From Luteipulveratus flavus (lineage in GTDB: Bacteria > Actinomycetota > Actinomycetes > Actinomycetales > Dermatophilaceae): a stretch of 64,000 nucleotides of DNA. Positions 56,682-64,000 of the stretch are shown in pieces (the first letter of the stretch is position 1; each line of letters begins with the position of its first letter). Both the position numbers and the translations under genes were made by a program. The stretch lies in the NCBI RefSeq assembly GCF_029080175.1, contig NZ_JARFJC010000042.1, one strand, 5' to 3'. The notes beneath the pieces were generated by a model that saw only the letters and a program-made list of their open reading frames with translations, was not told the origin of the DNA and did not search any database.

Positions 56682-58180
56682 GAGGTGACCTCCTGGGTGG
56701 CGGGCCGCCGCAGCCTGCCCACGGCGAGCATCCCGACCGCGCCGAGCACGATCAGCGCGTACACGATCTTCGCGACCGGCTCGGACACCAGGCCCGACCA
56801 GTCACCGCTGGACAGCTGCAGCGACTTGCGCATGGCGCCCTCGACCCGCGGGCCGAGGATCACCCCGATGATCAGCGGCAGGACCGGGAGGCCGAACCGG
56901 CGCATCATCAGCCCGAGCAGCCCGAACACCAGCAGCAGTGCCAGGTCGAACCACTGCAGGTTGACCGCGAGCGCGCCCAGAGAGGCGAAGAACAGGATGC
57001 CGGCGTAGAGGTACGGGCGGGGCGTCCGCAGCAGCCTCGCCCAGACCGGCGCGAGCGGCAGGTTCAGCACGAGCAGCAGCAGGTTGCCGATGAACAGGCT
57101 GGCGATGAGCGTCCAGATGAGGTCGCTCTGGCTGGTGAAGAGCGTCGGACCGGGGTCGATGCCGTACCCGACCATCGCGGCCAGCATGACCGCCGCGGTG
57201 GCGTTCGTCGGCAGGCCGAGCGAGAGCATCGGCACCAGCGTGCCCGCGGCCGAGGCGTTGTTCGCGGCCTCCGGACCGGCGACGCCCTCGATCGCCCCCT
57301 TGCCGAACTCCTCCGGGTGCTTGGTCAGCCGGCGCTCGGTCACGTACGACAGGAAGGTCGGCAGCTCCGCACCTCCGGCCGGGACGGCGCCGAACGGGAA
57401 CCCGTACGCCGTCCCGCGCAGCCACGGCTTCCACGACCGGCGCCAGTCCTCCCGGCCCATCCACGGACGACCGACGGGCACGATCTCCTGCGGGCGGCGC
57501 CGCAGGTGCGCTGCGACCCAGAGCGCCTCGCCGATGGCGAAGATCGCGACCGCCACGACGACGATGTCGATGCCGTCGGACAGCAGCGGGATGCCGAACG
57601 TCAGGCGCGACTGGCCGGTCACGCTGTCGATGCCGACGAGCCCGATCGCCAGCCCGAGGAAGAGCGAGATGAACCCGCGCAGCTTGGACGAGCCCAGCAC
57701 GGCGGTCACCGCGACCAGGGCGAGCACCATGATCGCGAGGTAGGACGGGTCGCCGAGCTTGACCGCCTGGGTGGCGATCGTCGGGGCGAACAGCGCGAGC
57801 AGCGCCGTGCCGATCGCACCGGCGATGAACGACCCGATCGCCGCCGTCGCGAGCGCCTGCGCCGCTCGGCCGGCCTTGGCCATCTTGTTGCCCTCGATCG
57901 CGGTGACCACCGAGGAGGACTCGCCCGGGGTGTTCAGCAGGATGGACGTGGTCGAGCCGCCGTACATGCCGCCGTAGTAGATGCCCGCGAACATGATGAA
58001 CGCGCTCGCCGCGTCGACGTTGTACGTGACCGGTAGCAGCAGCGCGACCGTCATCGCCGGGCCGATGCCGGGCAGGACGCCCACCGCCGTACCGAGCAGC
58101 ACGCCGAGGCAGGCGAACATCAGGTTCATGGGGGTCAGGGCGGACGCGAACCCGTCCGCGAGGTGGCCGATGTTGCCCAT
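56678..58180 (-). CDS. tctA: Tripartite tricarboxylate transporter, large membrane subunit TctA
   Basis: A 500-residue permease with about 11-12 helices. The conserved IYYGGMYGGSTTSILLNTPGE motif is present, and a second related motif appears after the central loop (PTFLSYVTERRLTKHPEEFG, then GVAGPEAANNASAAGTLVPMLSLG), reflecting the internal repeat of the family. Takes up citrate-like acids together with TctB and the binding protein TctC. ATG overlaps the tctB stop. Confidence 0.94.
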   Translation of the reverse strand: MGNIGHLADGFASALTPMNLMFACLGVLLGTAVGVLPGIGPAMTVALLLPVTYNVDAASAFIMFAGIYYGGMYGGSTTSILLNTPGESSSVVTAIEGNKMAKAGRAAQALATAAIGSFIAGAIGTALLALFAPTIATQAVKLGDPSYLAIMVLALVAVTAVLGSSKLRGFISLFLGLAIGLVGIDSVTGQSRLTFGIPLLSDGIDIVVVAVAIFAIGEALWVAAHLRRRPQEIVPVGRPWMGREDWRRSWKPWLRGTAYGFPFGAVPAGGAELPTFLSYVTERRLTKHPEEFGKGAIEGVAGPEAANNASAAGTLVPMLSLGLPTNATAAVMLAAMVGYGIDPGPTLFTSQSDLIWTLIASLFIGNLLLLVLNLPLAPVWARLLRTPRPYLYAGILFFASLGALAVNLQWFDLALLLVFGLLGLMMRRFGLPVLPLIIGVILGPRVEGAMRKSLQLSSGDWSGLVSEPVAKIVYALIVLGAVGMLAVGRLRRPATQEVTS

Positions 58181-58809
58181 CAGAGAATCCCGTCCAGGAT
58201 GCCCGCCGGGAGCGGGACGCCGAGGCCGCTGTAGAACGCGTAGAAGGTGGCGACCGAGAGGGCCGTGCCGATCGCGAGGTCCCGCAGCCAGGTTCGGCTG
58301 CCGAGGGTGAGCGAGCAGCCGGCGAAGAAGAGCGCACCGGAGACCGCCCAGCCGAGCACGTTCACGGTGGCGATCAGGAAGACGAAGACACCGACCAGCT
58401 TGGCGACTGTGCTCCAGTCGGCCCGCTGGGTGAGATCGACGTCCTCCCCCTCCTCCGCCTCCGGCACCGAGCCGCGCAGCACCGACACGGCCAGCAGCGC
58501 GGCGAGCACCAGCAGCGCCGCCGCCACGGCGTACGGGAACGCCTTCGGCCCGACCGGGTCCAGCTTGGCGAAGTCGTTGCGCAGCCGCGAGGCGTCCACG
58601 GCAACGACCACGCCGAGCACCGCCAGGATGCCGACCAGCAGCAGCTGGGACAGGTCCCGCTCCCGCGCCGGCGGACTCGTAGCGGCCGTCGCTCCCGACG
58701 TCACTTCTCTCGTCTCCTCACTCGGGTCGGCGCTCATGCCTTCTGTCGCGCCTCTGGCCCTCACTCCGGGCCTCACTTCGTTCGTCTCCTCACTCGGGTC
58801 GGCGCTCAT
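58180..58809 (-). CDS. tctB: Tripartite tricarboxylate transporter, small membrane subunit TctB
   Basis: 209 residues if begun at ATG 58809, which overlaps the tctC stop (ATGA). Four hydrophobic helices (LLLVGILAVLGVVVAVDA, YAVAAALLVLAALLAVSVL, KLVGVFVFLIATVNVLGWA, and AIGTALSVATFYAFYSGLG) are standard for TctB. The 45-residue N-terminal extension is odd: the segment MSADPSEET occurs twice because a 40-bp sequence is repeated at 72-bp spacing. A second start at ATG 58737, inside the repeat, gives the usual shorter protein of 185 residues. Confidence 0.85.
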   Translation of the reverse strand: MSADPSEETNEVRPGVRARGATEGMSADPSEETREVTSGATAATSPPARERDLSQLLLVGILAVLGVVVAVDASRLRNDFAKLDPVGPKAFPYAVAAALLVLAALLAVSVLRGSVPEAEEGEDVDLTQRADWSTVAKLVGVFVFLIATVNVLGWAVSGALFFAGCSLTLGSRTWLRDLAIGTALSVATFYAFYSGLGVPLPAGILDGIL

Positions 58810-58812
58810 GCC
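58701..58812. repeat. 40-bp direct repeat inside the tctB 5-prime end
   Basis: Copies at 58701-58740 and 58773-58812 share 38 of 40 bases (both contain CGTCTCCTCACTCGGGTCGG). Each carries an ATG in frame, so tctB has two equivalent starts and a duplicated N-terminus. Confidence 0.8.
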
Positions 58813-59798
58813 AGTCCCAGCTCCTCGAGCGTCGTCTCGACGCGCTTGTCCTGCGCCTTCAGGAACGAGCCGAACTGGTCGCCCGTGAGGAACGCGTCCG
58901 TCCATCCGTTGTCCTGCAACGCTTTTCGCCACTCCGGGCTGTCGTGCATCTTCTGCAGCAGGGCGATCAGCTCCTTGCGCCGCTCGGGTGAGACGCCGGG
59001 CGGCGCGAGGACGCCGCGCCAGTTGGTGAAGCTCAGGTTCACCCCGGCCTCCTTCAGCGTGGGTGCGTTCACCCCCGGGGCGCGCTTCTCACCGGACACC
59101 GCGAGTACCCGGATCTGACCGCTCTTGATCTGCTCGGAGAACTCCCCGAGCCCCGTGGTCGCGATGTCGATCTTGGAGCCGAGCAGGGCGGGCAGCAGCT
59201 CGCCACCGCCGTCGTAGGAGATGAAGTTGACCTTCTTGGGGGTCACGCCGACCGTTCGCGCGAGCTCCATGGGGAACAGGTGGTCCGGACCACCCGGAGC
59301 GGAGCCACCGCCGACGCGCAGCTTGCCCGGGTTCTTCTTCCAGGCGGCGACGACGTCGTCGATCGTCCTGTACGGCGAGCCCTTGGGGACGACGACGCCT
59401 TCCTGGTCCTCGATCAGCCGGGCCAACGGCGTCGCCTTGGAGGCGCGGGCGTCCGACTTGTTCGTGAACGTCGCCCCGACCACACCGAGACCCATGGTCA
59501 TCAGCAGGTCCTCGTTGCCCTTCTCGTTCTTCAGCCGGGACATCGCGACCGTCCCGCTGGCGCCGATTACGTTGAAGACCTCGAACCGACCGGTGATGTC
59601 GTCGTCCTCCATCACCCGCACGGCGGTGCGGCCGGTGACGTCGTACCCGCCCCCGGGACTGTTCGGGATCATCATCCGCAGCCGGGTCGACCCGGCGTCG
59701 TCGCCGCGGGTCACACCGCACGACGACAGCGGCAGGACCGCCGCGACGGTCATCGCCGTGACCGCCAGGAAGCGGCGTCTGGACGGGGGGTTCATCAT
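58806..59798 (-). CDS. tctC: Tripartite tricarboxylate transporter, substrate-binding lipoprotein TctC
   Basis: 330 residues. The N-terminus RRRFLAVTAMTVAAVLPLSSC is a lipoprotein signal with twin-Arg character (lipid-attached Cys near 27). MMIPNSPGGGYDVTGR is the conserved carboxylate-binding loop, and ISYDGGGELLPALLGSKID is the second family block. It captures the acid outside and hands it to TctAB. Starts at ATG 59798 (a second ATG follows at once), with GAGAGGT ahead. First gene of the tctCBA-usp operon, divergent from the sensor kinase. Confidence 0.92.
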   Translation of the reverse strand: MMNPPSRRRFLAVTAMTVAAVLPLSSCGVTRGDDAGSTRLRMMIPNSPGGGYDVTGRTAVRVMEDDDITGRFEVFNVIGASGTVAMSRLKNEKGNEDLLMTMGLGVVGATFTNKSDARASKATPLARLIEDQEGVVVPKGSPYRTIDDVVAAWKKNPGKLRVGGGSAPGGPDHLFPMELARTVGVTPKKVNFISYDGGGELLPALLGSKIDIATTGLGEFSEQIKSGQIRVLAVSGEKRAPGVNAPTLKEAGVNLSFTNWRGVLAPPGVSPERRKELIALLQKMHDSPEWRKALQDNGWTDAFLTGDQFGSFLKAQDKRVETTLEELGLA

Positions 59799-59851
59799 CG
59801 GACCTCTCGGGTAGCGCGGCACGCTGTGCAGGGCCGATAGTGGCCCGCAGG

Positions 59852-59867
59852 TGTGGCGCAGGTCACG
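59852..59867. promoter_or_regulatory. Degenerate CRP-type site between tctC and the sensor kinase
   Basis: TGTGG-CGCAGG-TCACG has two departures from consensus. It overlaps an upstream GTG that would otherwise be a start for the kinase gene. Confidence 0.35.
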
Positions 59868-59879
59868 GTTGTGCACGCA

Positions 59880-59898
59880 AAGGAGGTTGTGGTCTTTG
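59880..59898 (+). promoter_or_regulatory. Ribosome site that decides a TTG start
   Basis: AAGGAGG (59880-59886) is followed 9 nt later by TTG (59896), in frame with the kinase. No ATG or GTG is better placed. Confidence 0.6.
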
Positions 59899-61536
59899 TG
59901 GTCCTCCCGGCGGCACCGTCCGCTCTCCCTGGCACGGCAGTTCCTGCTGCTCCAGCTCGTCGTGCTGGGCCTCGTCCTCGCCGCGGTCGTCGCGATCACC
60001 GTGCAGCAGACCACCCAGGACTTCCGCAGCAGCCGCAGCAGCCGCCTGCTCGCCGTCGCGGAGAACCTCGCCGGTACGGGCGTCGTCCGCAGCGAGCTCG
60101 GCACCGACAGCACCCCGGACCGGCTGGCGCTGCAGCCCGAGATCGCGCGGGTGTCCAGCCTGTCCGGGGCCCGAGTGGTCCAGATCGTCGACCTGCGAGG
60201 GCGGGTCGTCGCCTCGTCTGATCCTCGCGACCTGGATGCCGTCGCGACGCTGAGATCGCCTGTGAGCCAAGGACGTTCGTGGTCCGGTGACCTGACCGTC
60301 CAGCATCGGAAGATGGTCGGCGGGCAGGCGCCGGTCATCTGGGCACAGAAGGGCGCCCCACCGCGGACGGTCGGCGCGGTGCTCGTGCTCGAGGAGTACC
60401 CACCGTGGTGGGACCGCCTCACCGACGCTGTACCGGACCTGCTCCTCGTCCTCGGGATCGCCGCCGTGCTCGGGATGGCCGGCGCTCTCGTGCTGTCCCG
60501 CCTCATCCGTCGGCAGACCCGTGGCCTCGAGCCGGCCGAGATCGCCCATCTCGCCGACCACCAGGAGGCCCTGCTGACCGGCATCCACGAAGGCGTCGTC
60601 GGCGTCGGCCTGGACGGGACGGTGACGCTCGCGAACGCATCCGCCCACCGCTTGCTGCACCTGCCCGGCGACCCGGTCGGTCGGCCGGTGCAGGAGGTGG
60701 TGCCGCACGCGGGCGTCGCGGACCTGCTGCTGGCCCAGGGCGACAGCGAGAGCACGGTCATCGTGGTCGACGGCCGGGCCCTGGTCCTCAACCGCCGGCG
60801 CGCGTCGTACGAGGGACGCTCGGTCGGGACGGTCACGACCCTCGTGGATCGCAGCGACCTGATGTCGATGCAGAGCCAGATGTCGGCGCAGGCGAGCGTG
60901 ACCGACGTGCTGCGGGCGCAGACCCACGAGTTCGACAACCGGCTGCACACCATCTCCGGGCTGCTGCAGCTCGGTGAGTACGACGAGGCCGTCGCGCTCA
61001 TCGACGAGGTCAGCCGGCGGCGTACCCGGATCAACGAGACGGTGACGCAGCGGATCGCCGACCCACGCGTGGCCGCGCTGCTGGTCGCCAAGATCACCTC
61101 GGCCGCGGAGGCCGGCGTCACCCTGTCGCTGGAGCCGGAGAGCACGCTGCCGCGTCTCGCCCCGGGCCTCAGCGCGGACGTCGGCACCGTCCTCGGCAAC
61201 CTCGTCGACAACGCGGTGGACGCCTCACGAGCGAACTCCGGCCTGGAAGTGTCTGCGCGAATCACGTTGAGTGACAACGTCGTACGGGTCCGCGTCGCCG
61301 ACACGGGAGCCGGCGTGGACGCCGGCGACATCGAGCGGATCTTCGAGCGCGGGTGGTCCACCAAGCCCTCCGGTCCGGCCGGCCGCGGCGTCGGGCTCGC
61401 CCTGGTCCAGGCGATCTGCTCGCGACGCGGTGGCGACGTCGAGGCGGCGAACGGCGATCATGGGGCGGTTCTCACGGCGCGGCTGCCGGTCCGTCCCGGC
61501 CGTGACGTGGCCGCCGCCGACCAGGAGCACCCATGA
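59896..61536 (+). CDS. Sensor histidine kinase, CitA/DpiB/DcuS-like
   Basis: 546 residues. First helix about 12-35 (RQFLLLQLVVLGLVLAAVVAI), an extracytoplasmic PAS-like sensor domain (about 35-170; VVQIVDLRGRVVASSDPRDL), a second helix (DLLLVLGIAAVLGMAGALVLS), a cytoplasmic PAS domain (ALLTGIHEGVVGVGLDGTVTLAN), then the kinase core with H-box LRAQTHEFDNRLHTISGLLQ, N-box NLVDNAVDAS, and G-boxes VADTGAGV and GRGVGLALV. The H-box form is typical of citrate/dicarboxylate sensors. The TTG start is chosen from the ribosome site. The response regulator overlaps by 4 bp. Presumed to control tctCBA. Confidence 0.9.
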   Translation: MWSSRRHRPLSLARQFLLLQLVVLGLVLAAVVAITVQQTTQDFRSSRSSRLLAVAENLAGTGVVRSELGTDSTPDRLALQPEIARVSSLSGARVVQIVDLRGRVVASSDPRDLDAVATLRSPVSQGRSWSGDLTVQHRKMVGGQAPVIWAQKGAPPRTVGAVLVLEEYPPWWDRLTDAVPDLLLVLGIAAVLGMAGALVLSRLIRRQTRGLEPAEIAHLADHQEALLTGIHEGVVGVGLDGTVTLANASAHRLLHLPGDPVGRPVQEVVPHAGVADLLLAQGDSESTVIVVDGRALVLNRRRASYEGRSVGTVTTLVDRSDLMSMQSQMSAQASVTDVLRAQTHEFDNRLHTISGLLQLGEYDEAVALIDEVSRRRTRINETVTQRIADPRVAALLVAKITSAAEAGVTLSLEPESTLPRLAPGLSADVGTVLGNLVDNAVDASRANSGLEVSARITLSDNVVRVRVADTGAGVDAGDIERIFERGWSTKPSGPAGRGVGLALVQAICSRRGGDVEAANGDHGAVLTARLPVRPGRDVAAADQEHP

Positions 61537-62222
61537 GCGCACCGCTGACCGTCGTGGTCGTCGACGACGACTTCATGGTCGTGCGCGTCCACACGAAGTT
61601 CGTCGAGCGGGTGGAGGGGTTCGAGGTCGTCGCGACGGCGCGGACCGGCTCCGAGGCCCTCGACTCAGTCCGGCGCCACCGTCCCGACCTGGTCCTGCTG
61701 GACGTCCACCTGCCGGACATGTCCGGCCTGGACGTGCTGCGCGCCCTGCGGGCGGAGGGCCTGGACGTGGAGGTGCTCATGGTGACCGCTGAGCGCGAGC
61801 TCGACAGCGTCCGGGCCGCGCGCCTCACCGGCGCCGTCGGCTACCTGGTCAAGCCGTTCTCCCAGGACGATCTCGCCGGCCGGCTGGAGGAGCTGCGTCG
61901 GCTGCGCCACCGGCTGCACGACGTCGAGGAGCCCGGGCAGGCCGACATCGACCAGGTCTTCGGCGGCGCGTCGGCGGCGGCGGCCGGTACCGGGCTGCCG
62001 AAGGGGCTGAGTGCGCAGACCGGCGAGCTGGTGCTGCGGTCGTTGCGCGAGCACGGCGAGCAGTCGGCCGCCGAGTGCGCGGACGCCCTCGGGCTGGCGC
62101 GCGTCACCGCACGGCGCTACCTCGAGCACTTCGTCGCGACCGGACGGGCGCACGTCCGGCAGCAGTACGGCCGCGTCGGCCGCCCGGAGCGCCTCTACAG
62201 CATCCCCACCGGCAGAAGTTGA
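61533..62222 (+). CDS. Response regulator, CitB/DpiA-like
   Basis: 229 residues. Receiver domain: acidic pair in VVVVDDDFMVVRVH, phosphorylated Asp in PDLVLLDVHLPDMSG, switch Thr in EVLMVTAERE and Lys in GYLVKPFSQDDL. The C-terminal helix-turn-helix (SAAECADALGLARVTARRYLEHFV) is of the CitB/DctR type. The last residues (TGRS) and TGA stop come from a palindromic repeat that begins at 62207; relatives often end near LYSIP or a little later. Operon with the sensor kinase. Confidence 0.92.
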   Translation: MSAPLTVVVVDDDFMVVRVHTKFVERVEGFEVVATARTGSEALDSVRRHRPDLVLLDVHLPDMSGLDVLRALRAEGLDVEVLMVTAERELDSVRAARLTGAVGYLVKPFSQDDLAGRLEELRRLRHRLHDVEEPGQADIDQVFGGASAAAAGTGLPKGLSAQTGELVLRSLREHGEQSAAECADALGLARVTARRYLEHFVATGRAHVRQQYGRVGRPERLYSIPTGRS

Positions 62223-62267
62223 CCGCCAGCACAGGCATACCTGTGCCGAGCACCAGCTTTTGCCGAG
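62207..62267. repeat. Third copy of the 61-bp palindromic repeat
   Basis: CACCGGCAGAAGTTGACC at the left and CACCAGCTTTTGCCG at the right, with a perfect inner stem CACAGG/CCTGTG. Same family as 2-122. It starts inside the response regulator gene and gives it its stop codon. Confidence 0.75.
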
Positions 62268-62330
62268 AGGGGGCGGACGAACGGGCAGGGACGCCGTCAC
62301 CGGACGGTCCCAACGTGCGGGGAACGGTTG

Positions 62331-62352
62331 AACCCGTCGGCGGGGACGGGTT
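62331..62352. promoter_or_regulatory. Inverted repeat upstream of acs
   Basis: AACCCGTC-GGCGGG-GACGGGTT, a perfect 8-bp palindrome with a 6-bp spacer, 41 bp before the acs GTG. Could be an operator or a short leader hairpin. Confidence 0.4.
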
Positions 62353-62392
62353 GAGTGTGGGCAGCACTTTTTCCGCTGACGAGGAGGTCGAC

Positions 62393-64000
<1,608 letters not shown>

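Noticed and set aside
59851..59895. GTG 59851 as the sensor kinase start
   Set aside because: It lies in the CRP-like site with no ribosome site and adds Arg/Cys-rich residues; AAGGAGG is correctly spaced for TTG 59896.

Overview
This window is a very GC-rich actinobacterial chromosome segment. Gene content and order point to Micrococcales (perhaps a Dermacoccaceae or Intrasporangiaceae relative), but I infer this from family resemblance, not from a search. Genes are tightly packed, with many ATGA or GTGA stop/start overlaps, frequent GTG starts and several probably leaderless transcripts. I see no transposase, integrase, phage module or CRISPR array. Two families of short palindromic repeats sit at gene ends.

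Layout. 0-14 kb: dacB and divergent ppa; an AraC regulator with a metallo-beta-lactamase-fold protein and a short-chain dehydrogenase; a GntR-MFS operon; an alpha/beta hydrolase; a Tat-exported metallophosphoesterase; a serine beta-lactamase-like protein; and an alcohol dehydrogenase, DUF2255, cupin operon. 14-19 kb: a nine-gene gas vesicle operon on the minus strand (two leader genes, gvpA, F, G, J, L, S, K). 19-35 kb: tRNA-Thr(CGT), a secreted S33 peptidase, and the holB-tmk-topA housekeeping block. That block is split by about 8 kb of accessory genes, including a Doc/Fic toxin-antitoxin pair. 35-42 kb: a DODA-type dioxygenase behind a MarR-like operator, a methyltransferase, AIM24 and STAS proteins, and an MrfA-like helicase. 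42-49 kb: a single-chain PheRS-like protein behind a leader peptide and hairpin, a compact Tad/Flp pilus operon (ssd-tadA-tadB-tadC-DUF4244-TadE-TadG-like), a 6C small RNA and a degenerate Fic protein. This order (helicase, Tad genes, ssd, 6C RNA, Fic-like) resembles the Mycobacterium tuberculosis Rv3649-Rv3662c neighbourhood as I remember it.

49-64 kb: a carbon-supply region. It holds a DUF485-actP acetate uptake pair behind a perfect CRP-type site, GH18 and GH64 secreted glycanases, a P-loop kinase, an OmpA lipoprotein, a secreted AMIN-like protein behind a second perfect CRP-type site, a tctCBA-usp tricarboxylate uptake operon, the divergent CitA/DpiB-type sensor kinase and response regulator, and a truncated acetyl-CoA synthetase gene running off the end. 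Together they suggest uptake of acetate and di/tricarboxylates under cAMP-CRP and two-component control.

The least explained elements are the leader peptide and hairpin before the PheRS-like gene, the structured gene-free stretch next to the 6C RNA, palindromic repeats that supply stop codons, and the oppositely charged pair of proteins that opens the gas vesicle operon.
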